From contig OZ246981.1 of NCBI GenBank assembly GCA_965232455.1, positions 4,278,001 to 4,342,000 of the forward strand: a stretch of DNA of 64,000 nt, given 5' to 3'. Source of the stretch: JBFGFX01 sp965232455 (lineage in GTDB: Bacteria; Pseudomonadota; Gammaproteobacteria; Steroidobacterales; Woeseiaceae). The notes under the pieces were generated by a model, which saw only the letters and a program-made list of their open reading frames with translations, had not been told where the DNA came from and searched no databases. Each line of letters opens with the position of its first letter. The first letter of the stretch is position 1. Shown one piece after another: positions 41,314-50,551 of the stretch. The position numbers were made by a program, and so were the translations under genes.

Positions 41314-44274
41314 TTGACGAAGATCGAGAGGGGGATTTTTCTCCGTCGTTCGTTAACCCGACGGCAGCGCGAGAAACGTTTGCTGCGGGTTAACGAATCG
41401 GCGTTCGCTTGTGCGTTGTGTCTGGCCATACTGTCGCAAGTACTGCCGACTTCGCTGTGCGCGAGCGAGCCCGACCAATCGATCGATCGATTGATTCCAT
41501 TCAACATACCCCAGCAACGAGCGGATTTCGCGCTGCTTGAGTTTGCGGAACAGGCGGATCTTACGCTGGCCGTACGACCCGAAGAGGTCGACGACATCCA
41601 GGCGAATGCCCTGATCGGTGATTACCGAATTGCCGAGGGCGTCGAGCAGCTACTTGCCGATACCGGCCTGGATCCTGTCCTGCAAAACGAAATGGTGCTG
41701 AGCGTTCGATATGAGCGCCGGATCAATGACGATGAGCAGGGGGAAACAATGGAACCGAAGAAAGCAGGATTTATGGCGGTGCTCGCCGCCGTTTTTGCAG
41801 GTACGGGCGCGAACGCCCAAAACGACAGTGACGCGGACAGATCGCTGGAGGAGATTGTCGTAACCGGCGTGAGGGGCGCGCCCAGATCCATCATGGACAG
41901 CCCGATCCCGATAGACGTGTTCTCCGCGGAGATGCTGGAGCGGATACCGGCGACCGGCGGGCTGTTCGAGCAATTGCGGTATAACGTTCCCTCGTTGAAT
42001 TATCCACAACGCGCGGGCGGTGGAACCGCGACGTTCATCGCGTCCGCCGGCCTGAGAGGGCTGAATCCCGACCAGACGCTGGTATTGGTCAACGGAAAGC
42101 GTCGCCACAAAACCGCTCTCATCAATACGAGCACCGGCCTGTTCAGTGGATCCGCCGGCGTCGATCTGAACATGATCCCCAACTCCGCCATTGAAAGGAT
42201 CGAGGTCCTGCGGGACGGCGCCGCGGCGCAATACGGTTCCGATGCCATCGCCGGCGTGGTCAACATCATCCTGAGAGAAGACTCGGCGGGCGGCTTCGTC
42301 ACCGGCACCTATGGGGAGAACTTCGACCGCGGTGACGCCGAATTCTACAACGCGGGGGCAAACGCCGGTTTTCCGCTTGGCGATGACGGTTTTCTCAATC
42401 TGTCTTTCGACTATCGCACGAACAAGGGATCCGAGCGCGCGAGTCCCGTGCCGATCCCGACTGAACCCGGTGCGCCTTTTCGTTTCTTTCCCGACGTGGA
42501 CAATGGAGACGGCACGTTTTCCGTTGATCCGAGAGAAGCGCTGGTAGAGCGCACCGTGCGCAATTTCGGCGAGTACCCTTCCGATCGGCAGTCATTCGCG
42601 GTCAACGCGGGTTACGACCTCGGCAACGTCGAGCTGTACGGTTTCGGAACGTACACGAAACGGTCGTCCACGCTGTTCTTTACGTTTCGCCGTCCACGTG
42701 ATGCGCGCAATAACGGCGAGATCTTCCCCAACGGATTCATACCCGAAGAAGAAATTCGCGAAGACGATTACGAAGGCATTATCGGGCTGCGCGGGACGGC
42801 GTTCGATTTCGACTGGGATCTCTCCGGCGGCTACGGGCGCAACAACGCGGACTGGCACAACAACCTGGGCGCGAATGCCAGTCTCGGCGAACTGAGCCCA
42901 ACCTCCTTCTACCTGGGCGCGTTTGACGTCAAGGAAAGTTATGCCCAGTTCGACGCTACCCGAGCCTATGACGTTTCCGTCGGCGAGCTTCAGGTATCTT
43001 TCGGTGCGGCATTCCGTAACGAAAAGTTTGAAATCAGCGAAGGCGATCCGGAAGGCACGATTACCTATGACGGTCCGCTTCTCGTTCTACCGAACGATCC
43101 TCGCGGCGCTCAAGGGTTCCCGGCTTTCGGTCCGGACGACGTCAATTCCGTGTCGCGGGACAATATCGGCGTTTACGGCGAGCTTGGCTGGCAGGCCTCG
43201 CCTGCACTCTTCATCAGCGCCGCCGGGCGTTATGAAGACTATAGCGACTCATCCGGAGATCAGGCGATCTTCAAGCTTGCCGGTCGATACGATCCCACGG
43301 ACTGGTTGGGACTGCGTGCGTCCTTCAACACCGGATTCCGCGCGCCAAGCGTGCAGCAGCTCGGCTTCAAGGGATCGCGAGGCCAGTTCGTCGACCTGGA
43401 CAACGACAGCATTGCCGAGACCATCGTTCTTCGGCAAACCTTGCCGGCAACGGACTTGGCGGCGCAGGCGTTGGGTGCAAGCCCGTTAGTCCCCGAGGAA
43501 TCCACCAACTTCAGCGCCGGTATCACCCTGAATACCGACGCCGGCCTGACGCTGACCCTGGACGCGTATCAGATCGATATCGACGATCGGATCGTCTTGT
43601 CCGCGCAGTTCAATCGCGGTGACGCCCGTGCCGCCCTGGGCGGAGGGACCATCGGAGATCAGGTCAGTATCCTGCTGGACAACGCGGGCATCGGTCCGGC
43701 GATTGACGGCGCGAACTACTTCACCAATGCAATCGACTCGCGCAGTCGAGGGGTTGATCTGGTCGCGACGTATACCATGCAGACCGGATACGGTGATTTC
43801 GATTTCAACGCTGCGTTCAACTACAACGATCTCGAAATACAGAGCATCGACGACAATCCGGAGGAGTTGGCCGCGCTGGTGCTCGCAGACGGCGAGCCGT
43901 TGCAACAATTCGACCGGGCGAGGTTGGGAACCTACACGGACGAAATTCCGCAAACGAAACTGGTGTTCTCGAGCAACTTCACCCGCGGGGCATTCGACTT
44001 CCTGTTGAGGGCCACCCAATTCGGGTCCTACAAGAACGTCACCAACAACCCGGATGCGGATACGAATAACTCCGAGGAAGTCATCGTGGACGTGCAGTTG
44101 AGCTACGAATTCGACAATGGGTTTTCCGTTTCTGCGGGGTCCAACAACGTCTTCAATACTTACCCCAAGGAAGTGCGTCCGGAAGGCAACTTCGGCGGTG
44201 GTCAATACGACGGTAACTCGCCGTTCGGCTTCACGGGGGGCACCTGGTTTCTCAACGGTCGATATACCTGGTAG
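41314..44274 (+). CDS. STN-domain TonB-dependent receptor with internal second signal peptide
   Basis: The long frame encodes about 986 residues (TTG at 41314 with AAGGA upstream; a TTG at 41278 is also in frame). A first export signal (SAFACALCLAILSQVLPTSLCA) precedes an STN domain (RLIPFNIPQQRADFALLEFAEQADLTLAV ... EGVEQLLADTGL). At 41749 an ATG preceded by AGGGGG opens a second full signal peptide, MEPKKAGFMAVLAAVFAGTGANAQ. Then follow the TonB box EEIVVTGVRG, the plug (VLRDGAAAQYGSDAIAGVVNIIL) and the barrel ending FTGGTWFLNGRYTW. The long product would be an STN receptor, while the internal start would make a receptor without STN. FecIR genes precede it. Confidence 0.85.
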   Translation: MTKIERGIFLRRSLTRRQREKRLLRVNESAFACALCLAILSQVLPTSLCASEPDQSIDRLIPFNIPQQRADFALLEFAEQADLTLAVRPEEVDDIQANALIGDYRIAEGVEQLLADTGLDPVLQNEMVLSVRYERRINDDEQGETMEPKKAGFMAVLAAVFAGTGANAQNDSDADRSLEEIVVTGVRGAPRSIMDSPIPIDVFSAEMLERIPATGGLFEQLRYNVPSLNYPQRAGGGTATFIASAGLRGLNPDQTLVLVNGKRRHKTALINTSTGLFSGSAGVDLNMIPNSAIERIEVLRDGAAAQYGSDAIAGVVNIILREDSAGGFVTGTYGENFDRGDAEFYNAGANAGFPLGDDGFLNLSFDYRTNKGSERASPVPIPTEPGAPFRFFPDVDNGDGTFSVDPREALVERTVRNFGEYPSDRQSFAVNAGYDLGNVELYGFGTYTKRSSTLFFTFRRPRDARNNGEIFPNGFIPEEEIREDDYEGIIGLRGTAFDFDWDLSGGYGRNNADWHNNLGANASLGELSPTSFYLGAFDVKESYAQFDATRAYDVSVGELQVSFGAAFRNEKFEISEGDPEGTITYDGPLLVLPNDPRGAQGFPAFGPDDVNSVSRDNIGVYGELGWQASPALFISAAGRYEDYSDSSGDQAIFKLAGRYDPTDWLGLRASFNTGFRAPSVQQLGFKGSRGQFVDLDNDSIAETIVLRQTLPATDLAAQALGASPLVPEESTNFSAGITLNTDAGLTLTLDAYQIDIDDRIVLSAQFNRGDARAALGGGTIGDQVSILLDNAGIGPAIDGANYFTNAIDSRSRGVDLVATYTMQTGYGDFDFNAAFNYNDLEIQSIDDNPEELAALVLADGEPLQQFDRARLGTYTDEIPQTKLVFSSNFTRGAFDFLLRATQFGSYKNVTNNPDADTNNSEEVIVDVQLSYEFDNGFSVSAGSNNVFNTYPKEVRPEGNFGGGQYDGNSPFGFTGGTWFLNGRYTW

Positions 44275-44403
44275 TTGCGGCGGACAGAGCGGCGGCTCGG
44301 GCGAACACCCGTGGCCGTCGGTTTGTCTGCAAATCAATACGTGCACGTCAGAAATATTTGTCATGAACCTTGCGAAATTAAACGAACTATCGAGGACGAT
44401 ATC

Positions 44404-45327
44404 GTGAAAAACTTCACCGTCACGGTGGCCTGCCTTTTGCTCGCCGTCGGCGCGCCCCTGGCTATCGGCCAAACGTCGGAAAATCAACGGCAACAGGAGG
44501 CGACCTCGTTCGGCGGCAAGCCTCTCTATCGTTTCGACATCCCTGAAGAGCGTCTGGCCGAAACGGAAAGCAAAATCGCCGAACTCGAGGCAAAGACCGA
44601 CAAATCGGAAGACGATTACGTCACCCTGGGGTATCTCTACGTCAATGCCGGAAAATTCGGGGGTGCGATCGATCTGTACACGAGAGGGCTCCAGCGCTAT
44701 CCGGAGTCTTTCAAACTGTTGCGTCACCGGGGCCACCGCTACATCAACACGAGGCAACTCGATAAGGCAATCGCCGATCTCGAAAAAGCGGTTGTACTGC
44801 TGGGCGACGACAACAGCGACGTGTACCAGTACCGGCTCACGGGAGAGCGCTTTGGTACGTACGAGCACTGGATCTGGTATCACATTGCGCTTTTCCACTA
44901 TCTCAACGAGGACTACGAAAAGGCCGCCGAGGCTTACGAAAGATGCGTAACCACGGCGACCAACAACGACACGCTGATCGGCGCGGTGGACTGGCTCTAC
45001 AACGCCTACATGAAAAACGGGGAGCCGGAAAAAGCGGAAGCAGCGCTCGAAAAGGTGCCGGACGATATCGAGGCTCGACCGACGTATCCCTACTATCAGC
45101 GCGTGATGCTCTACAAGGGCTTAAGCAAACCGGAGGACCTTCTGGACCTCGACAAGCCGGGCGACGAGTGGGACGGTCGTGAAATCACGACCGGATACGG
45201 TGTCGCCAACTGGTACGGTCAGCGAGGCGACAAGAAAACCGCCCAGCTCATCTACGATAACATTCTGAAGACGCCGTTCTGGAGCGCCTGGGCGTACGTT
45301 GCGACGGACCGTGAGCAGTCGAGGTAA
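44404..45327 (+). CDS. Exported TPR-repeat protein
   Basis: 307 residues from a GTG at 44404 with GAGGA seven bases upstream, opening a signal peptide (VKNFTVTVACLLLAVGAPLAIGQ). Several TPR-like helical pairs follow: DDYVTLGYLYVNAGKFGGAIDLYTRGLQRYPES, FKLLRHRGHRYINTRQLDKAIADLEKAVVLL, WIWYHIALFHYLNEDYEKAAEAYERCV, and ETAVDWLYNAYMKNGEPEKAEAALEKV-type. It is probably a periplasmic protein-protein scaffold working with the receptor encoded upstream and the FG-GAP protein downstream. The ligand is unknown. Confidence 0.82.
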   Translation: MKNFTVTVACLLLAVGAPLAIGQTSENQRQQEATSFGGKPLYRFDIPEERLAETESKIAELEAKTDKSEDDYVTLGYLYVNAGKFGGAIDLYTRGLQRYPESFKLLRHRGHRYINTRQLDKAIADLEKAVVLLGDDNSDVYQYRLTGERFGTYEHWIWYHIALFHYLNEDYEKAAEAYERCVTTATNNDTLIGAVDWLYNAYMKNGEPEKAEAALEKVPDDIEARPTYPYYQRVMLYKGLSKPEDLLDLDKPGDEWDGREITTGYGVANWYGQRGDKKTAQLIYDNILKTPFWSAWAYVATDREQSR

Positions 45328-45442
45328 TGCCGCGGACGCTGCCCTGAAGCCGCTATCCAACCGGCGAGTGAGATCAACACGGTTCGCTCCCGGCGGGGAC
45401 ACACCCCGGGGCGGCCGCGCTAGGGACGGAGTGACAGGAGCC

Positions 45443-46939
45443 ATGATCAAACGCAGAGCCTATATGCTCATCGGCCTGCTGGCAGGCGTCATGACATCGT
45501 CCGCCGGACTTGCGGACGGCGTCCGCTTCGTTGCGGTGCAGCCGGAGACCTTTTCGGATCCGGGCGGTCAGTCGAACGCCTGGGGCGACTATGACAACGA
45601 CGGCGATCTCGATTTGATCGTTTTGTTTCGCGATGCGCCGGTCAGGCTCTATCGAAACACGCCGGACGGATTCGCGGACGTAGCGCCGGGATCCGGCCTG
45701 CCGACGGACGGCGCCAACCCTCGCTCGGTCGCCTGGGGCGACTATGACGGCGACGGCGACCTGGATGTCTATATCGGGTACTCCGGCAGGCAGCCGCCGG
45801 CGAATCGCCTGTTCCGAAACGATTCGAGCGACGACGCGGCTCGCTTCACGGACGTTTCGGAAGAGGCCGGCGTCGGCCTGCAGGGCATTACGCGCCAGGT
45901 GTCGTTCGTCGACTACGACTCCGACGGCGATCTCGACCTGTTCGTCGCGCTGCGGGCCAGCCCCAGCCGATTGCTGGAAAACGACGGCGGCGTTTTTGCC
46001 GACGTGACGTTCGCGCGCGGACTGTTCGACCCGCGCCGCACGGTGGGCGCCTGCTGGTTCGACATGGACGCCGATGGCGACCTCGACCTGTTTACCGCCA
46101 ACCAGAACGGTGACCGGGACGGCATGTACCGTAACGACGACGGCCGATTTCGGGACGTGGCGATGGAGCTGAACATGGACCAGGCCCGGCGTCCGCTCAT
46201 CGACGGCGGCGTGGGCTGCGCGGTGACGGATTTCGACGTCGACGGTGATCTGGATTTGTACGTCGCCGAATACGGTGACGACAGCCTGTTCCGGAACAAC
46301 GGTGACGGAACGTTTACCGACGTGGCCGAGCAATGGGGCGTAGCGGTTCACGACCACATCGTCACCGGCGTGTGGGGCGACGTGCAGCACGACGGGTGGC
46401 CCGACCTCTACACCGTGGGCTACGTGAACGGCAAGCCGGGCACGAAAGACTATCTTTTCATCAACAACGGCAAATCGTTCGAGGACAAGATGCCCGCACC
46501 GATTGCGGCGAACGACACGGATCACGGCGTGCAGTGGGGCGATTTCGATCAGGACGGCGATCTCGATCTTGCGCTCGCGGCCAACGATCCGGCAGGTTCG
46601 CACTATCTGTTCAGGAACGATCTCGATGCAAGCCTGGCCGGGCGTTCGGTCCAGGTGCTGGTGCTCGATGACAAAGGGCGCTACACCCGTGCCGGCTCCG
46701 AGGTGCGCGTCTACCGCGCCGGATCGGACCAGGTTCTCGGCACTCGCATCGTCGACACCGGCAGCGGCTACAACGCGCAGAACGCGAAACCGGTGCATAT
46801 CGGTCTTCGGTCCGACGTTGCCATCGATATCGAGGTGACGGTGATGTCACGCTCCGGCCGCCAGTCGACGTGGTACAGGGGCGTGGACTGGAAAACGCTG
46901 GCGGGCAAACCGTTCATTGCCAGGGTCGGCTATCAGTAG
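45443..46939 (+). CDS. FG-GAP/VCBS repeat exported protein
   Basis: 498 residues from the ATG at 45443, with a signal peptide ending AGLADG and AGGAG near the start. Seven or so repeats contain the acidic calcium loop DxDxDGDLDL (DYDNDGDLDLIV, DYDGDGDLDVYI, DYDSDGDLDLFV, DMDADGDLDLFT, DFDVDGDLDLYV, DFDQDGDLDLAL), forming an integrin-like propeller, and the end resembles ASPIC proteins (SRSGRQSTWYRG). It has no SCO domain, unlike the 19169 protein. It is probably periplasmic or surface-bound, encoded in line with the TPR protein and the CocE-like hydrolase. Confidence 0.85.
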   Translation: MIKRRAYMLIGLLAGVMTSSAGLADGVRFVAVQPETFSDPGGQSNAWGDYDNDGDLDLIVLFRDAPVRLYRNTPDGFADVAPGSGLPTDGANPRSVAWGDYDGDGDLDVYIGYSGRQPPANRLFRNDSSDDAARFTDVSEEAGVGLQGITRQVSFVDYDSDGDLDLFVALRASPSRLLENDGGVFADVTFARGLFDPRRTVGACWFDMDADGDLDLFTANQNGDRDGMYRNDDGRFRDVAMELNMDQARRPLIDGGVGCAVTDFDVDGDLDLYVAEYGDDSLFRNNGDGTFTDVAEQWGVAVHDHIVTGVWGDVQHDGWPDLYTVGYVNGKPGTKDYLFINNGKSFEDKMPAPIAANDTDHGVQWGDFDQDGDLDLALAANDPAGSHYLFRNDLDASLAGRSVQVLVLDDKGRYTRAGSEVRVYRAGSDQVLGTRIVDTGSGYNAQNAKPVHIGLRSDVAIDIEVTVMSRSGRQSTWYRGVDWKTLAGKPFIARVGYQ

Positions 46940-46963
46940 TCCGGGCGCAAGAGTTAGTTTAAA

Positions 46964-46987
46964 CGTACATACAAATCGTACATACAA
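46964..46987 (+). repeat. Direct repeat CGTACATACAA x2, 13-bp period
   Basis: CGTACATACAA at 46964-46974 and again at 46977-46987, just before the CocE-like gene. The same 11-mer lies in reverse in the gntP/gntK intergene. Centre GTAC with a TATG/CATA-like flank suggests a regulator half-dyad repeated on one DNA face. Confidence 0.7.
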
Positions 46988-46995
46988 TCAGCGGG

Positions 46996-48732
46996 GTGGA
47001 AATTGTGGGCATTCGTTGTCTGGTCGGGGTGGTGTTGTCTGTGTGCTTGTCTCAGACGGCAGTCGCGCAAAGCTTTCAGGATTACGACGGCGATTTTCCG
47101 GAATCGGTCAAGGCCTATTACCACATTCCGGTGGAAATGCGTGACGGTACCGCCTTGGCAACCGACGTTTATCTTCCCGAAGAGGGCGGCACTTTCCCGA
47201 CACTGCTGGTGCGGGACATGTACACAAACGGTTCCGCCGCCGTGCGCCAGCGTTACGCCAAGTTCGCCACGGCGAACGGCTACGCGTTCGTGTTCCAGTC
47301 CGTGCGCGGGCGCTACGATTCCGAAGGCCGCTGGTATCCGTACTTCCAGGAGATCAACGACGGGGACGACACGCTGAAGTGGATCGCCGCCCAGTCCTGG
47401 TCCGACGGCCAGGTTGGCATGTTCGGTTCGTCCTACCTGGCGTCGGTGCAGTGGCTGGCCGCGCTGAACAAGAACCCGGCGCTGGTTGCAATCGCGCCGG
47501 CGGTCAGTCCCGGCAACTACTATCGCGACGTGGCATACCCGGGCGGCGCGTTCTCGTTGTTGTCGCGCGCCCGTTGGGGCATTGGTCTGGTGGGAAGCCG
47601 CACGAACATGACGTTTGCCGTCGACTGGATCAACGGCATCAATCATCTGCCGTTGGAGGAACTGGCCGAGAGCGTCGGATTCAACGTGCGGCACTTCCAG
47701 GACTGGCTTGCGCACCCGACGTACGACGCCTACTGGAAACCATTGAATCTCGAGGCACGTGCACCCGAGATGGCGGTTCCCGCGCTGAACATCGGAGGTT
47801 GGTACGACGTCTTCCTGCGCAGCACGATCGGCAGCTACAAGACCATGACGGAACAGGCGGCGACGCAAACGGCGCGCGACGGGCAGCGGTTGGTCATCGG
47901 GCCGTGGCCGCACGCCTGGAATACGTCCACGGGCGTGGGCGATCTGGATTTTGGCGAAGACTCGATGATTGCCGCCGAGCAGATGTTTCTCGAGTGGTTC
48001 GACTACTGGATGAAAGACGGGCCGGCGCCGTCCGGCGCGCCGATACGGATTTTCGTCATGGGTGAAAACGTCTGGCGCGATGAAACCGAGTGGCCGCTGG
48101 CGAACACGCAATACCGGCCGTTCTACCTGCATGCCGACAACAGCCTGTCGACGGACCGGCCGACGGCCGGCCGCGGCGAGCTTCGCTATACCTACGATCC
48201 GGAAGATCCGGTGCCGACGCTGGGCGGCAACATCATGGAGCCGACCTTGCGCGGACCCTACGACCAGTCGCCGCTGGACGATCGCGAGGACGTGCTGCGG
48301 TTCGTGACGGAACCGTTCTCGGAACCAACGGAAATTACCGGACCCATCTCCGCGGAGATTTACGCCGAGACCTCGGCGGCGGATACCGACTTCATGGCAA
48401 AGCTGATTGTCGTGAAACCCAACGGCATGGCCGTGAACCTGGTGGACGGCGTCATCCGCGCGCGTTTCCGCGAAGGTTTCGAGGAAGAAAAGCTGATAGA
48501 ACCCGGCGAAGTCTATCGGTACGACATCGATCTGTGGGCGACCAGTTACCTGCTGTCGCCCGGCGACCGGCTTCGCGTCGATATAACCAGCAGCAACTAC
48601 CCGCGCCTGGCGAGAAACCTCAATACGGGCGCGCCGTTTGCAAAAACGTCCGAGATGAAAGTTGCCCGGCAGACCCTGCACATGAGCCGGGACTACCCGT
48701 CGAACGTCAGGCTGCCGATTATTCCAAGGTAA
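46996..48732 (+). CDS. Exported CocE/NonD-type acylase or peptidase (S15)
   Basis: 578 residues with a signal peptide ending TAVAQ. Start GTG at 46996 or 47005; GGGGTGGA lies just before the latter. The alpha/beta hydrolase domain has the S15 elbow VGMFGSSYLASVQWLAA (nucleophile Ser), the Asp region GWYDVFLRSTIGSY, and His in GPWPHAWNTS. The C-terminal X-Pro dipeptidyl-peptidase jelly-roll starts near FVTEPFSEPTEITGPISAEIY and ends TSSNYPRLARNLNTG. Family members cleave esters, cocaine-like substrates, glutaryl groups or X-Pro peptides. The product may feed the DASS carrier encoded next. Confidence 0.9.
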   Translation: MEIVGIRCLVGVVLSVCLSQTAVAQSFQDYDGDFPESVKAYYHIPVEMRDGTALATDVYLPEEGGTFPTLLVRDMYTNGSAAVRQRYAKFATANGYAFVFQSVRGRYDSEGRWYPYFQEINDGDDTLKWIAAQSWSDGQVGMFGSSYLASVQWLAALNKNPALVAIAPAVSPGNYYRDVAYPGGAFSLLSRARWGIGLVGSRTNMTFAVDWINGINHLPLEELAESVGFNVRHFQDWLAHPTYDAYWKPLNLEARAPEMAVPALNIGGWYDVFLRSTIGSYKTMTEQAATQTARDGQRLVIGPWPHAWNTSTGVGDLDFGEDSMIAAEQMFLEWFDYWMKDGPAPSGAPIRIFVMGENVWRDETEWPLANTQYRPFYLHADNSLSTDRPTAGRGELRYTYDPEDPVPTLGGNIMEPTLRGPYDQSPLDDREDVLRFVTEPFSEPTEITGPISAEIYAETSAADTDFMAKLIVVKPNGMAVNLVDGVIRARFREGFEEEKLIEPGEVYRYDIDLWATSYLLSPGDRLRVDITSSNYPRLARNLNTGAPFAKTSEMKVARQTLHMSRDYPSNVRLPIIPR

Positions 48733-48791
48733 TTGCTTTTATCGCTTAGCAGACGGCCGCGTGATACCCGGCCGCGGAGAGGAGCGCTCGT

Positions 48792-50276
48792 TTGACGAAC
48801 GCGGAGGAAGGTGTGGCGGCGCCGTCGAGCGATTCCCGGGTTGCCCGAATCGGGCTCTGGTTGGGTCCATGCGCCGCCGTTGCTCTGCAGTTTTTCGACG
48901 TTCCGGAGGGAATGAGCCGCGACGCGTGGTTAGTGGTGTCGCTGGTCGCGGTGATGGCCACCTGGTGGGTCACCGAGGCCGTGCCCATCGCCGCGACCGC
49001 GCTGCTGCCGATGGTCGTGCTCCCGATTACGGGTGTGTCGGGCATCGGGCCGGCCACGCAGCCGTACTCGAGTCCAACCGTGATGATGTTGCTCGGCGGG
49101 TTCATCATTGCGACGTCCATCGAACGCTGGCGATTGCATTATCGTATCGCGCTCAACATCGTTGCCCGCGTCGGCAACAGCCCGAGCGGGATCGTCGGCG
49201 GCTTCATGCTGGCCGGCGCCGTGCTCTCGATGTGGATCTCGAACAGCGCCACGACGATCATGCTCGCGCCCATTGCGGTCTCCGTCGCCTATGCAATTCT
49301 CGGCCCCGACGCGCGTGGCGCGCCACTCACGATCGCGATTCTTCTCGGACTCGCCTACGGCGCATCGATTGGCGGCATCGCGACGCCGGTCGGCACGCCG
49401 ACCAATCTCATTGTCATCGGCTATCTCGAAAACGAAGTCGGCATTTCGATCGGTTTCTTCGACTGGATGAAGATCGGGCTGCCGGTGGTTGCCGTCATGT
49501 TGCCCGCCTGCTGGCTGACCGTGACGCGTCTGGCGATGCGGCTGCGTGCGGGCGATGGAAACGAAGGCCAGGAGCAGGTTCGTCATGCACTGGCGGAGCT
49601 CGGGCCAATGAGCTTGCCTGAGCGCCGCGTGCTGGCCGCGTTTACGGTCGTTGCGCTGGCCTGGATGCTGAGACAGCCGATCACCGCGATCGAGATTGGC
49701 GGCAATCGACCGTTCGCCGGCCTGACCGATCACGTCATCGCCATTGCCGGCGCCATCCTGATGTTTCTCATACCTTCGGGCCGCCCGTCGTCGGGTAACG
49801 AACGGCTGCTGGACTGGGAAACGGCGACGCGTCTCCCCTGGGGCGTCATCCTGCTGTTTGGCGGCGGTTTGAGTATGGCGAGCGCGATACGCAGCACGGG
49901 CCTTGCGGATTGGCTCGGCGGCGCGCTTTCCGGTCTGTTGACGGTGCCGGTCATTCTGCTGATTTTTGCGTTGGTCGCCTTCGTTATTTTCGCCACCGAA
50001 CTCGTCAGCAACATTGCGACGGCGTCGGCGCTGTTGCCCATCATCGGCGCCCTGGCGGCAACGGGCGGTCAGGACCCGGTGTTGCTGTTCCTGCCGGTAG
50101 CCATGGCGGCAAGCTGCGCCTTCATGTTGCCCATCGCCACGGGTCCCAATGCCATCGCATTCTCGACCGGTGAAGTGAGGATTCCCCAGATGGTGCGAGT
50201 GGGCCTGCTGCTGAACGTTTTTGGCGTCGTATTGATTTCGCTCGTCATCTACTGGCTTGCGCCGGTGCTGATGTAG
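48792..50276 (+). CDS. DASS/SLC13-family Na+:anion symporter
   Basis: 494 residues with about eleven membrane segments. The start is a TTG at 48792 with GAGAGGAGC upstream. The divalent-anion symporter signatures are ITEAVPIAATALLPMVVLP-type WWVTEAVPIAATALLP, the first SNT-like motif WISNSATTIMLAPI, YGASIGGIATPVGTPTNLI, and the second ELVSNIATASALLPII. It imports dicarboxylates or related anions with sodium across the inner membrane, and follows the CocE-like hydrolase by 59 bases. Confidence 0.92.
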   Translation: MTNAEEGVAAPSSDSRVARIGLWLGPCAAVALQFFDVPEGMSRDAWLVVSLVAVMATWWVTEAVPIAATALLPMVVLPITGVSGIGPATQPYSSPTVMMLLGGFIIATSIERWRLHYRIALNIVARVGNSPSGIVGGFMLAGAVLSMWISNSATTIMLAPIAVSVAYAILGPDARGAPLTIAILLGLAYGASIGGIATPVGTPTNLIVIGYLENEVGISIGFFDWMKIGLPVVAVMLPACWLTVTRLAMRLRAGDGNEGQEQVRHALAELGPMSLPERRVLAAFTVVALAWMLRQPITAIEIGGNRPFAGLTDHVIAIAGAILMFLIPSGRPSSGNERLLDWETATRLPWGVILLFGGGLSMASAIRSTGLADWLGGALSGLLTVPVILLIFALVAFVIFATELVSNIATASALLPIIGALAATGGQDPVLLFLPVAMAASCAFMLPIATGPNAIAFSTGEVRIPQMVRVGLLLNVFGVVLISLVIYWLAPVLM

Positions 50277-50551
50277 GCCCGGCCTCATCGCCGAAAGACC
50301 ACGGACTCGACCAAGCTGCCGCGCATTGACGGTGAGGTAACGTCCAGCGTGCGTTTGCTCGAGCGGTCACGAGCTGCCGCCCGAACCTCCGCTTCAATGC
50401 CAATGGCAGCCGCTCGAACGGCCCGTTTCGGAGTATTATGAGCTGCTGCTATCGACCCGTTTCGTGTCGCGCGTCGAACTCGAACGTGGTCGTCGTTTCT
50501 GAAACAAGGGTGAATACCAATGTCAAAGGCGACTGGAGAAGAGATGTATCC

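Noticed and set aside
43486..44898. 470-residue antisense frame spanning the TBDR end and TPR gene
   Set aside because: It crosses the gene boundary and lacks any recognised pattern.
45374..46798. 474-residue antisense frame over the FG-GAP gene
   Set aside because: Composition follows the repeated acidic loops read backwards; no domain.
46954..48681. 575-residue antisense frame over the CocE-like gene
   Set aside because: The plus strand has a catalytic triad and signal peptide; the antisense frame has none.
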